Of a stretch of DNA of 64,000 nucleotides, positions 23,488-32,305 are shown piece after piece. How positions within the stretch are numbered: position 1 is the stretch's first letter; each line of letters opens with the position of its first letter. This DNA is from PALSA-693 sp963702305. Its GTDB lineage: Bacteria > Actinomycetota > Acidimicrobiia > Acidimicrobiales > Palsa-688. Location: assembly GCA_963702305.1 (NCBI GenBank), contig CAVPBX010000006.1, forward strand, positions 62,001 to 126,000. The letters are read 5' to 3'. The notes beneath the pieces were generated by a model. It ran no database searches, was not told the origin of the DNA, and saw only the letters and a program-made list of their open reading frames with translations. The translations under genes were made by a program, and so were the position numbers.

Positions 23488-25038
23488 ATGCGGATCCTGG
23501 TGGCCTGGTATCCGGACTGGCCGGCCGTGGCGGCCGGCTGCCCGCCGACGTCCCCGGCGGCCGTGGTGCGGGCCAACCGGGTGGTGGCGGCCACGCCGGC
23601 CGCCCGCGCCGACGGGGTGCGGCCCGGGCTGCGACGAAGGGAGGCGCAGGGCCGGTGCCCGGAGCTGGAGGTCGTCCCTGCTGACCCCGGCCGGGATGCC
23701 CGGGCCTGGGAGCCCGCGGTGGTGGGGATCGAGTCCTTGACACCGGCAGTCGAGGTTCTGGCGCCGGGCGCCCTGGCCCTGGCGACCCGCGGTCCGTCGC
23801 GGTACTTCGGTGGCGACGAGGCCTTGGCGGTCCTGGTGGCCGACGCGGTGGACCGGGTGGTCGGCCAGCCGGGTTGCCGAGTCGGGGTGGCGGATGGTCG
23901 CTTCGCCGCGGGGCTGGCGGCCCGGGTCGCCCGCGGCCAACTGGCCGTCGTAGTGCCACCCGGCTCCACCCGGGCCTGGCTGGAGCCTCAGCCGGTCAGC
24001 GCCTTGGGGCTGAGATTCGAGGCGCTGTCCGATCTGTTGGTGCGGTTGGGAATCCGCACTCTGGGCCAGCTGGCTGCCTTGCCGGCGCCGGCGGTGCTGG
24101 GCCGATTCGGGCCGGAAGGAGCTGAGGCCCATCGCCTGGCCCGGGGCCGGGATGGGCGCGCCCTGACGGCCCGCACCCCCCCACCGGATCTGGCCGTCAC
24201 CGCGGAACTGGACCCGCCGGCCGAGCGGGTGGACACCGCCGCCTTCGTGGCCAAAGCACTCGCCGACGAGCTGCACCAACGGTTGGCCGCCCTGGGCCTC
24301 GCCTGCACCATGGTGGCCATCGAGGCGGAGACCGAGCACGGCGAGCAACTGGTGCGCCGCTGGCGCCACGACGGGGCGCTCACCGCGGCCGCCCTTTCCG
24401 AGCGGGCCCGCTGGCAGCTCGACGGCTGGTTGGCCGGCGAGGGGCGACCCTCCGGTGGGTTGACCTTGCTGCGCCTGACCCCCGAGGAGGTGCGACCGGA
24501 CGACGGCCGCCAGCTGGGGTTCTGGGGGAGCGCGGCGGCCGCCGACTCCCAGGCATCCCGGGCGCTGGCCCGGGTGCAAGGGATGCTGGGTCCCGAGGCG
24601 GTCGTCACCGCCGTCCGGGTCGGGGGGCGCGATCCCGTCCAGCAGATCCGGTTGGTGCCGTGGGGTGACGACCGAAGCGAAGGGCGCGACTCCCGGGGCT
24701 CGGCCACGGAGGTTGCTCCCTGGCCGGGCCGGTTGGCCACCCCTACTCCTGCGGTGGTGCACCCGGCGCCCCGGCCGGCCGAGGTTCGCGATGCCGCCCA
24801 GCGGCCCGTCACGGTGAGCGGCCGCGGCGTCCTCAACTCCGTCCCGGTGGCGTTGTCCGTGGCTGGCGGCCGCTGGTTGGAGGTGACGGCCTGGGCCGGC
24901 CCGTGGCCGGTCGAGGAGCGGTGGTGGGATGCAGGAGGCCGGCGGAAGGCTCGACTGCAGGTGGTGCTGGAGGACGGCACCGCCCATCTGCTGGCCCGGG
25001 AGAATGGTCAATGGGGGGTGGAAGCCGGGTACGAATGA
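23488..25038 (+). CDS. imuB: ImuB, Y-family polymerase-like mutasome hub
   Basis: 516 residues. The N-terminal part resembles Y-family polymerases (MRILVAWYPDWPA, VVRANRVVAATPAARADGVRPGLRRREAQ) but the acidic catalytic residues expected in the palm motifs are replaced, as in known ImuB proteins that no longer polymerise. Little-finger and helix-hairpin-helix-like segments follow (LVRLGIRTLGQLAALPAPAVLGRFG). The motif GRQLGFWG near residue 350 is a beta-clamp-binding sequence. The C-terminal region has the long ImuB tail that contacts ImuA and DnaE2. It acts on damaged DNA at the replication fork and is co-transcribed with imuA under LexA. Confidence 0.88.
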   Translation: MRILVAWYPDWPAVAAGCPPTSPAAVVRANRVVAATPAARADGVRPGLRRREAQGRCPELEVVPADPGRDARAWEPAVVGIESLTPAVEVLAPGALALATRGPSRYFGGDEALAVLVADAVDRVVGQPGCRVGVADGRFAAGLAARVARGQLAVVVPPGSTRAWLEPQPVSALGLRFEALSDLLVRLGIRTLGQLAALPAPAVLGRFGPEGAEAHRLARGRDGRALTARTPPPDLAVTAELDPPAERVDTAAFVAKALADELHQRLAALGLACTMVAIEAETEHGEQLVRRWRHDGALTAAALSERARWQLDGWLAGEGRPSGGLTLLRLTPEEVRPDDGRQLGFWGSAAAADSQASRALARVQGMLGPEAVVTAVRVGGRDPVQQIRLVPWGDDRSEGRDSRGSATEVAPWPGRLATPTPAVVHPAPRPAEVRDAAQRPVTVSGRGVLNSVPVALSVAGGRWLEVTAWAGPWPVEERWWDAGGRRKARLQVVLEDGTAHLLARENGQWGVEAGYE

Positions 25039-25068
25039 GCTGTCACCACGCCGCCCACGACCCCAGGC

Positions 25069-27197
25069 TCACGGAGGGCCGGTCGGGCCGGTCGAGGTGG
25101 GGCGCCAGGCCGGGGCTCGGGTGCCGGCGGCGACGATGGCGGGCATGATCCGGGCCGCGATCCAACGACCGAACGCCTCGGTTTCGGCGAAGGTGTCCGG
25201 GTCCGGCGCCCCCGGTCGGGCGATGCTAAAGAACGGGTAGTGGATCCCGTCTGGGGCGCGCACCGTCACCCCGTCGATCGTCTGGTGGTACTTCCCTTGC
25301 GGGCAGAGGACGCCGCCCAGGTCCAGAAGGGACGCCGGACCCGGGTGGGCGGCGACCGTAGCCGCGACCAACTGGTTGTAGGCCGCCACCCGGCGGGCGC
25401 TGTCCTCCGGCCAGGCGGCCCCGGACGGTTGCTCGCCCGATGAGAAGCACGGTGCACTGGCCAACTCGACCGCGGCCCCCCGGCTCGATCCGATACGGAC
25501 TGCCAGCCCGAGCTGGTGGCCCACGTAGGCGGCGTCGGCGGGCTGGGTGATGTTCTCCCACGGCCCCGTGCCGGCGGCCTGCCGGTCGAGCACCTCGAAA
25601 CGGCCGGCGACGACGAGGACCACGTCGGGATGGAAGCTGTCGACCGCGGCCTGTAGATGAGCGGGCCACTGGAGGGAGGCAGGTACGCCGCTGCGGCAGC
25701 CGGGAGCCGTCCCCACCGTCTCGCCGTGCTCCCGCACGTTGACGCTGACGGCGACCCCGCAGCCGAGCATCGCCTGGTCGGAGACCAGCACTCCGTAGGT
25801 CCGCGCCACCTGACTGTCGGCGAGCCCGAGGCCGAGCGTCAAACCGGTGGAGTCGCCGATGACCAGTACTCGAACCTGCGGGCCCGGGCCGGGACTGACC
25901 ACCGGCGCGGCGGGTCGGGCGCCGAGCGACGACGCGGGTTGGGCGCCGGATGTGTCGGCTGCCACCAGGCCGAAGGCGGCGCACAGGGCCACGGCGCCCA
26001 GCCCGATCGGTCGCAGATTGACGCGGGGCTGCCCCGGATCCAGCCGAAAGAGTCGACCGGTCCGGATGGGGCGTTCCACCAGATAGAAGCTGGCGGAAGC
26101 GGCAGCCAGGTCCGCCGCGGCGCGCACCGCGAACAGCGGGTAGCCGCGGAGACCGGTGTGCGCCCGGGTGATGACGTCGAACAGGGGGAAATACCACAGG
26201 TACATGCCGTAGGAGATGGTCCCGACGTAGACGAGCGGTCGCACCGACAGGGCCCGGGCCAGGATGCCCGCCGGATGGGCCACCACGGACAGCAACAGTG
26301 CGGCCGTGAGGATGGCGAAGCACAGGAAGCCGCCTCGATCGGCGGCGCGGCTGCCGCTGCTGACGTGCGTGACCATCCAACCGATGCCGATCACCCCGAC
26401 CGCCCCGGCCGCTCCGCTCGTCATCCGCCCCAGGGGGGACAGGGCCCGCGACGGCCTCAGGCGCAAGGCGGCTGCCAGCGCGGCCCCGACCAGCAGGACC
26501 TGGGCGTGCGTGTCAGTGCCGTAGTACAGCCGCGACGGTGAGGCACCCGCCTGGTACAGGTACGCCATCCACCCGGCCGAGACCAGCGCCCCGCCCCCGC
26601 TGACCGCGAGCACGGCCCGAGCACCGCGGTCGGGGTCCTGGCGGACGACCCGGGTCAGCAGCAGGACCACGAGCGGCCAGGCCAGGTAGAACTGCTCTTC
26701 GATGGCCAGGCTCCAGGTGTGCGTCAGCAACGACTGACTGCTCGAGGCGGCGAAATAGTTGGAGCCGACGCTGACGAAGTGCCAGTTGGAGAAGTACGCC
26801 ACCACGCTGAACGCGTCCGCTTCTGAATCCCGGGTACTGCCCGCTGGGGGCGACGAAGGTGACGTAGAGGTCGACCACCACCAGCATCACGGCCAAGGCC
26901 GGGAAGAGCCGGCGAGCCCGTCGGCCCCAGAACGCCACCAGACCGATCGTGCCCCGGGCGCGGCGTCTCGTCCAGCAACAGGGACGTGATCAGGAACCCC
27001 GACAGGACGAAGAAGGCGTCGACCCCGTACGAGCCACCAACCCGCAGCCCCGGAAGCGCCGAGTGGTAGGCCATGACCGCCAGCACCGCCAAGGCCCGCA
27101 CCCCGTCGAGGCCGCGGAGCCGGTCGGGCTTCACCGGCTCCCGCAGCCGAGGGGGCCGAGGGTGCCCGTTCGACGGTCTTCTGCCCCCCACGGACAT
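25069..27197 (-). CDS. OafA-type acyltransferase fused to SGNH hydrolase domain, two frameshifts
   Basis: The polytopic membrane protein combines an acyltransferase-3 domain with a C-terminal SGNH-like domain, a design used to O-acetylate cell-surface glycans. The N-terminus (RLRGLDGVRALAVLAVMAYHSA, GVDAFFVLSGFLITSLLLDE), the next segment (AFWGRRARRLFPALAVMLV) and the remainder (SNWHFVSVGSNYF..., HTWSLAIEEQFYLAWPL) lie in three successive frames. The SGNH part has VIGDSTGLTLG and PDGIHY. Restoring the reading needs removal of one base in the CCCC at 26952-26955 and one in the CCC at 26840-26842. Both disruptions are +1 in a G/C run, so a sequence error is possible; otherwise it is a pseudogene. 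Confidence 0.85.
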
Positions 27198-27216
27198 ACT
27201 GTTCCACGCATCGGGG

Positions 27217-27229
27217 TACCGTCGCTGGC
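27217..27229 (+). promoter_or_regulatory. Probable leaderless promoter -10
   Basis: TACCGT at 27217-27222 precedes GTG 27230 by seven bases. Confidence 0.4.
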
Positions 27230-27864
27230 GTGGAGCCCGACGAAGTCTTTCGTCTGATTGCGACAGAACGCCATCGGGTGGCCGACATGTTCGACGGCCT
27301 CGACGAATCGCAGTGGGCGACCCAGAGCTTGTGCTCGGAGTGGACCGTGCGTGACATCGCCGGCCACCTCATCGGCCCTTTCTGCGTCAGCGTCCCCCGC
27401 TTCGTGGTCCGGTCGATCTTCTCCGGTGGGTTCCACCGGTACTCCGTGAAGCTCTCCGCCAATTGGGTCGGCGGCCTCCGGCCGAGATCACCGCCATCCT
27501 CAGGGCCAACGCCGAGGGGCGGTACGCACCACCAGGTACCGGCGTGTTGGCGGCCCTGACGGACTTGGCGGTGCACACCAGGGATGCGGCCCAGCCGCTC
27601 GGACTCGACGTCACCGCGTCCTTCGACGCCTGGCGGGGAACGCTGGAATTCCTCTCGTCCGAACGGGCCCGGCGGGGTTTCGTTCCGCCTACCCGACTGG
27701 TGGGCCTGCGACTGCGGGCGACCGACCAGGACTGGTCGGCCGGCGACGGCCCCGAGGTGACCGGCCCGAGCGGGGCGTTAGCCCTGGCGATGTCAGGACG
27801 CTGGGTGGCGCTCCACGACCTGGCCGGTGACGGTTTGCCGACGCTGCGAGCCCGCCTCACCTGA
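27230..27864 (+). CDS. Mycothiol-dependent maleylpyruvate isomerase-like protein, frameshifted
   Basis: The first part (ERHRVADMFDGLDESQWATQSLCSEWTVRDIAGHLIG) is the DinB-like four-helix N-terminal domain of the mycothiol-dependent maleylpyruvate isomerase family; the HL pair is a usual metal-site position. The second part (PPAEITAILRANAEG..., LAVHTRDAAQPLG, GDGPEVTGPSGALALAMSGR) is the C-terminal region, but it is in another frame. Adding one base near 27465-27475 joins them into about 211 residues. This is the only clear one-base loss; other disruptions in the window look like gains. The 3' end overlaps the PAP2 gene on the other strand by 72 bp. Confidence 0.75.
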
Positions 27865-28668
27865 CGCCGGATGCGGCCTGCTGAGCGCCCGGCGAGCCTG
27901 GCGGGACGTCCACCAGCCCTGCCATCGATCGGCGATCAGGGTCGCCACCACGATGGTCGCCAGCCCGGCGACGACATCGAGCACAAAGTGGTTACCAGTG
28001 GCCATGACCGCCCAGGCGGTGATGACCGGGTAGACCCAGGCCAGGTGCGCCCACCAGTGGCGGGCGAACACCCGCCAGAAGGCCAGGGCCGACCACACCG
28101 CCCAGGTGATGTGTAGCGACGGCATGGCCGCCAGCTGGTTGGCGGCGGTGGCCAAAGACCCGGTGTGCCAGGAACCGAAGGCGTGGGTGGCCGCCACCAC
28201 GTCAACATAGTGGTGGGGGTCGAGCAGCCGGGGCGGGGCCGTGGGGTAGAGCCAGAAGATCGCCAGGCCGATGACGTTGCCGAGGACGAGTCCTGTCCGT
28301 AGCGGCCGGTATTGGGCCGGGTGGCGCCACCACAGCCAACCAACGATGCCGAAGGTCACCACGAAGTGGGCGTTGTCGTAGTAATTGGACACCCAGAGGG
28401 CGAGGGTGTGGTGCCCGGCCAGCCAGTGGTTGAGGGCCGCCTCAGGGTCGAGGTGCGTCAGCACCTCGAGGTGCAGGATGCTGCGGGCATGGGCGTAGGC
28501 GGGCCCGATCCGGAGAGGGGCCAGGTTGGTGACTGCGTCGTACACCCAGAGCAGCCACACGATGGCCAGCACTTCCGGCCACCAGCGAGGGCGGCGAGCT
28601 GGCGCCGCCGTGGCTGGATCAGCGGCGTGAGGGGCGAGGATGTCCCCGCGGGCGGCCGGAGCGGTCAC
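27793..28668 (-). CDS. PAP2-superfamily membrane phosphatase / phosphotransferase
   Basis: About 291 residues with several hydrophobic helices (VLAIVWLLWVYDAVTNL, VVTFGIVGWLWW, LVLGNVIGLAIFWLYP, WVYPVITAWAVMATG). The PAP2-type active-site motifs are AAMPSLHITWAV and ATGNHFVLDVVAG, with the catalytic His residues and Asp. Such proteins dephosphorylate lipid phosphates or move inositol-phosphate head groups at the membrane (Aur1-like branch). GTG 28668 follows a TACAAT hexamer by nine bases. The C-terminal 24 codons lie opposite the end of the isomerase-like gene. Confidence 0.85.
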   Translation of the reverse strand: MTAPAARGDILAPHAADPATAAPARRPRWWPEVLAIVWLLWVYDAVTNLAPLRIGPAYAHARSILHLEVLTHLDPEAALNHWLAGHHTLALWVSNYYDNAHFVVTFGIVGWLWWRHPAQYRPLRTGLVLGNVIGLAIFWLYPTAPPRLLDPHHYVDVVAATHAFGSWHTGSLATAANQLAAMPSLHITWAVWSALAFWRVFARHWWAHLAWVYPVITAWAVMATGNHFVLDVVAGLATIVVATLIADRWQGWWTSRQARRALSRPHPASGEAGSQRRQTVTGQVVERHPAS

Positions 28669-28731
28669 GAAGCGGACATTGTATGGGCTGGTCGCCGTAG
28701 GCTCGGTAGGCAACGAGGCAAAGGGGGAGTG

Positions 28732-29205
28732 GTGCTGCTCGAGGGATTCAATCACGTGGCTATCTTGACCAAGGACGCGGCCCGGCTCCACGCCTTCTAC
28801 CGGGAGGTGTTCGACGCGGACGTGGCGCGGGACGGCCCGGAGCCTGGCAGCGACGGGCCGGTCCGCCTGTCGGTCGTCAACATCGGTTCCTACTCGGCGC
28901 TCAACGTCTTCCAGGTCGAGGGGAACACGGAGGCCGAGCATCAGACCCCGATGTTCGGACGCGGACGCATCGACCATCTGGCCTTGCACGCCGGATCGAT
29001 CGAAGCGTTCGAGACCATCCGCGACCGGCTGATGGCGCGCGGCGCGGCCGACGACTTCGTGACCGACTTCGGCGCCATCCTGAGCATGTTCTTCCGGGAT
29101 CCGGATGGCCTGGAGGGTGAGGTGTGCGTGGCGAACCCCGACGCCCGGACGGGGGTCTCGAATCCGCCCGGCACCCGCGCCGCCCGCTATCCGGCGGCGT
29201 CGTGA
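28732..29205 (+). CDS. Glyoxalase/VOC-superfamily protein
   Basis: 157 residues with two beta-alpha-beta-beta-beta units: EGFNHVAILTKDAARLHAFYREVFDADV begins the first and GRIDHLALHAGSIEAFETIRDRL the second, ending with SMFFRDPDGLEGEV. His residues in NHVAI and DHLAL and the Glu in EGEV are candidate metal ligands. VOC proteins are dioxygenases, isomerases or lyases; the substrate is unknown. GGGGG lies four bases before GTG 28732 (GTG 28729 is an alternative). The stop overlaps the next start (GTGA), so it is coupled to the TauD-type dioxygenase. Confidence 0.85.
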   Translation: MLLEGFNHVAILTKDAARLHAFYREVFDADVARDGPEPGSDGPVRLSVVNIGSYSALNVFQVEGNTEAEHQTPMFGRGRIDHLALHAGSIEAFETIRDRLMARGAADDFVTDFGAILSMFFRDPDGLEGEVCVANPDARTGVSNPPGTRAARYPAAS

Positions 29206-30062
29206 CGACCACATCCCTGACCGTCGAGCCGATGGCCGGCACCCTCGGCGCCACCATCACGGGCCTCGACCTGACGGCGGTGCACGACCCGGAGCAGCTC
29301 GATGGCGTCCGCCAGGCGCTGGCTGCCCACCTGGTCGTGTTCCTCCCGGACCAGCCCCTCCAGCTCGATGACCTGGAGCGCATCACTGACCTGCTGGGCG
29401 GGCGCGACACCACCCCGTTTGTCACCCCGCTGCCGGACCGGCCCTACGTCATCCGGGTCATCAAGGAAGCCGGCGATCAGCTCAACTTTGCCAACGCCTG
29501 GCACACCGATCTGAGCTATCTCCCGGAGCCGCCGGCGTACACCTTGTTGCACGCCTGGGAGGTTCCTGACCACGGCGGCGACACCATCTGGGCCAACCAG
29601 TACCTGGCCTACGAGACCCTGTCGGTCGGCCTCAAGGAGACGTTGGCAGGATTGCGGGCGGTCCATTCGGCCGGAATGGCGTACGGAACCGGCGGTTACC
29701 TCGACACGGTGAAAGACCTGACCTCGATGGCCATCTCCCCCTCGCCGGAGGCCTACCAGGAGCAGGTGCACCCGGCCGTGGTCGCGCACCCCGTCACCGG
29801 ACGGCCGGCCCTGTACGTCAACTCGGTGTACACCACCCGCTTCCATGGCTGGACCCCAGTGGAGTCGCAGGCCCTGCTGGCCCAGCTCTTTCGCCACAGC
29901 AGTCACGAGAATTTCACCTGCCGCCTCCGGTGGGCCCGCCACACCCTCGCCATTTGGGACAACCGCTGCACCTTGCACAACGCCCTCAACGACTACACCG
30001 GCGTGCGCCGCGAGATGTACCGCACCAGCGTCAAGGGCTCGCCCCCGCAGGCGGGCCGCTGA
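29202..30062 (+). CDS. TauD/TfdA-family Fe(II)/2-oxoglutarate dioxygenase
   Basis: 286 residues. Members hydroxylate small acids such as taurine, 2,4-D or alkyl sulfates using iron and 2-oxoglutarate. The iron ligands are His and Asp in AWHTDLSYL and the distal His in CTLHNALNDY; the oxoglutarate-binding Arg is in GVRREMYRTSV. The N-terminal ATITGLDLTAVHDPE.. and HLVVFLPDQPL are typical. It starts at GTG 29202 overlapping the VOC gene stop. The pair may act on one substrate together with the lactonase-like gene downstream on the other strand, but this is a guess. Confidence 0.92.
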   Translation: MTTTSLTVEPMAGTLGATITGLDLTAVHDPEQLDGVRQALAAHLVVFLPDQPLQLDDLERITDLLGGRDTTPFVTPLPDRPYVIRVIKEAGDQLNFANAWHTDLSYLPEPPAYTLLHAWEVPDHGGDTIWANQYLAYETLSVGLKETLAGLRAVHSAGMAYGTGGYLDTVKDLTSMAISPSPEAYQEQVHPAVVAHPVTGRPALYVNSVYTTRFHGWTPVESQALLAQLFRHSSHENFTCRLRWARHTLAIWDNRCTLHNALNDYTGVRREMYRTSVKGSPPQAGR

Positions 30063-30126
30063 CCGCCAGGCGCACTAGCGCGATGGTCCAGTCCGCCGCC
30101 GCACCAACGTGGGGGCGACGACGACG

Positions 30127-31107
30127 TCAGTAGGGCGCGGTGTCCTCGAAGTAGCGCCGCGGGGTGCGCACGAGCATGGTCTCGAGCTGGTCGTCGGTGA
30201 CGCCGTGGTCACGCAGGTAGGGGAGGACGTCCTCAGCGATGTGCAGGTAGTGCCACTGCGGCAGGGCGGCGAAGGCGTTCGGGTCGATCCAGTCGATGTA
30301 GCACGCCGCATCGTGGGCCAGCACCATGCGGTCCGCGAACCCGCGGCGGCACATCTCCACCACGATGTCGGCCCGGGCTTCGAAGGTCGTGCCTACGTTG
30401 ATGCCGAAGCGGTCCATCCCCAGGATGAAGCCGTGCTCGGCCAGGTCGGTCAGATGGTCGGCGTCGGTGGTGTCCCCGCTGTGGCCGAGCACCACCCTCC
30501 TCGGGTCGACGCCCAGTTCGTCGCACAGCAGTTGTTTGGCGGCGAGCCCGGTCCGGGCGCCCGGGTGGGTGTGGACAGTGATCGGGGCGCCGGTGCGCCG
30601 GTGGGCCCGGCCGACCGCCCGCATCACCCGCGCCACCCCCTCGGTCAGGCCCTGCGCATCGATGGCGCACTTGAGGAAGGCGGCTTTTACCCCCGTGCCG
30701 GCGATCCCGTCGGCGATGTCCCCCACAAAGAGGTCGACCATGGGGTCGGGCATCTCCGGGCTGAGGGCCGGGCCGCGGTAGTGGAAGTACCAGGGCACGT
30801 CGTTGTAGGTGTAGCAACCGGTGGCTACCACGATGTGCAGCTCGGGGACCTGCTCGGAGATGCGTTGGATGCGGGGGATGTAGCGCCCCAAACCGATCAC
30901 GGTGGGATCGACGATGGTTCGCACGCCCTGTGCGGCCAACGCCTTGAGCTTGGTGACCGCGTCGGCCACGCGGGTGTCCTCATCGCCCCATTCGTCCGGG
31001 TAGTTCTGCTGGACGTCGGGGGTGAGTACGAACACGTGCTCATGCATGTACGTCCGACCCAGGTCGGCGGTGTCGACCGGGCCTCGGACGGTTTCGACCT
31101 GGGGCAA
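30127..31107 (-). CDS. Phosphotriesterase-like lactonase family hydrolase
   Basis: 326 residues of the amidohydrolase/phosphotriesterase family. Metal ligands are visible as MHEHV near residue 22, the carbamylated Lys in AAFLKCAID, HTH in ITVHTHPGA, HSGD and the catalytic Asp in LAHDAAC. Natural substrates of close relatives are lactones, including acyl-homoserine lactones; paraoxonase activity is usually a side activity. The start is TTG 31107 with GAGGAGG (31120-31114) six bases upstream, one of the clear Shine-Dalgarno starts of the window. Confidence 0.92.
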   Translation of the reverse strand: MPQVETVRGPVDTADLGRTYMHEHVFVLTPDVQQNYPDEWGDEDTRVADAVTKLKALAAQGVRTIVDPTVIGLGRYIPRIQRISEQVPELHIVVATGCYTYNDVPWYFHYRGPALSPEMPDPMVDLFVGDIADGIAGTGVKAAFLKCAIDAQGLTEGVARVMRAVGRAHRRTGAPITVHTHPGARTGLAAKQLLCDELGVDPRRVVLGHSGDTTDADHLTDLAEHGFILGMDRFGINVGTTFEARADIVVEMCRRGFADRMVLAHDAACYIDWIDPNAFAALPQWHYLHIAEDVLPYLRDHGVTDDQLETMLVRTPRRYFEDTAPY

Positions 31108-31162
31108 CGGGGGCCTCCTCTCATCGGGTGCGGGTGTGCGGTCGAGACTGTAGGTGCCGCGG

Positions 31163-31726
31163 TCAGCGCTCGAGCGGCTCGGCGGCGGCCAGCCGGGCCA
31201 AGGCCTCGTCGGGGGTGGCGGCCCGCGGGAGCAGGCTGCGGTTGGTCGGGGTCACCAGACCTACTTCGACCATGCGGTCGAGTTGCGCCACCAGCGGATC
31301 CCAGAAGCCGTCGACGTCGAGCAGGACTACTGGTTTGGCATGGAGTCCCAGCTGCGACCAGGTGGCGACCTCCGCCAGCTCTTCGAGCGTGCCGAGGCCG
31401 CCGGGCAAGGCGATGAAACCGTCAGCCAGCTCGTACATGAGCTGCTTGCGCTCGTGCATGGAACCGACCTGATGCAGCTCGGTCAGCCCCGAGTGGGGGA
31501 TCTCGACCCGGAAGAGGCCCGTCGGGATGACGCCGACCACCCGGCCCCCCGCAGCCAGCGCGGCACCAGCCAGTTCGCCCATGAGCCCAACGCTGGCGCC
31601 GCCGTAGACGAGCGTGAGCTGGTGGTGCGCCACCAGGGCGCCGAGCTCCCGCACCGCCTGCGTGTACCTCCCGTCGGGCGGTGTCGACGACCCGCAGAAG
31701 ACGCACACGGTGCCGATGGCGCCCAC
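31163..31726 (-). CDS. LOG-family (TIGR00730) Rossmann protein
   Basis: 187 residues. The LOG motif PGGLGTLEE and the upstream MHERKQLMYELAD arginine are those of cytokinin riboside 5'-monophosphate phosphoribohydrolases, which release adenine-type bases from nucleoside monophosphates. The N-terminal VCVFCGSSTPPDGRY and VYGGASVGLMG complete the pattern. In bacteria its physiological substrate is often uncertain. It follows the SRPBCC gene by 22 bp on the same strand. Confidence 0.92.
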   Translation of the reverse strand: MGAIGTVCVFCGSSTPPDGRYTQAVRELGALVAHHQLTLVYGGASVGLMGELAGAALAAGGRVVGVIPTGLFRVEIPHSGLTELHQVGSMHERKQLMYELADGFIALPGGLGTLEELAEVATWSQLGLHAKPVVLLDVDGFWDPLVAQLDRMVEVGLVTPTNRSLLPRAATPDEALARLAAAEPLER

Positions 31727-31748
31727 GGGTGTGCCGGCGTCGCCGCGG

Positions 31749-32159
31749 TTAGCCGGCGAAGTGCTTCTGCAGGGACTTGATGCCCCCTTGGTAGACCTGT
31801 TCCATCATCTCGATCGCCTGCTCGTCGCTGATGCCTTCGGGCTGGAAGCTGCCGGACCAGGTCAGGGTGGTGGCGTCCTCGCCGCCTGCGGTGAGCTGGA
31901 TGGTGCCGGTGTAGTCGCGAACCGGCAGGGGGCCGCTCACGATGGTGTAGGACGTACGACGGGCGGCCTCGTCGAGCGATTCCAAACGCTCGACCACGGT
32001 CGACGACCCCACCTTGATGGCGCGCTCCATGCCGATGCCGTCGCCTTCGCCCGTACAGTCGAGTCCCTGCGCGGTGAGGAAGCCCACGAAGTCGCTGACC
32101 AGCTTCCACACCGCGTCGATGTCGGCCGCGATGTCGCCCTCCACCTTTATCTGTGTCAT
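31749..32159 (-). CDS. SRPBCC-superfamily protein
   Basis: 136 residues: an N-terminal strand EGDIAADIDAVWKLVSDFVGF, central strands (VVERLESLDEAARRTSYTIVSGPLPVRDYTGTIQL, ATTLTWSGSFQPEG) and a C-terminal helix. The pattern matches small polyketide-cyclase/Bet v1-like ligand-binding proteins. The ligand is unknown. It probably starts the short operon with the LOG gene. Confidence 0.82.
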   Translation of the reverse strand: MTQIKVEGDIAADIDAVWKLVSDFVGFLTAQGLDCTGEGDGIGMERAIKVGSSTVVERLESLDEAARRTSYTIVSGPLPVRDYTGTIQLTAGGEDATTLTWSGSFQPEGISDEQAIEMMEQVYQGGIKSLQKHFAG

Positions 32160-32261
32160 TCGCTACCCGTCCCTTTCGTCGGCGCGTGGTCGGGGCGATG
32201 GTAGTGAGCCTGACCAGGCCTCGCCTGGTGACCACGTCGGGTTCCGGCCGGTGAGCCCCGG

Positions 32262-32305
32262 TCGTCCACAGGACCGGAGCGGTCGTCCACAGGGGTTGTG
32301 GATGA
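32262..32305. other. Cluster of three DnaA-box-like nonamers
   Basis: TCGTCCACA occurs at 32262-32270 and 32283-32291 and TCATCCACA in inverse orientation at 32297-32305. Each differs from the DnaA boxes TTGTCCACA/TTATCCACA by one base at position 2. The cluster lies in the 142-bp gap before the mannosidase gene. It may be a weak DnaA-responsive site or chance. Confidence 0.3.
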
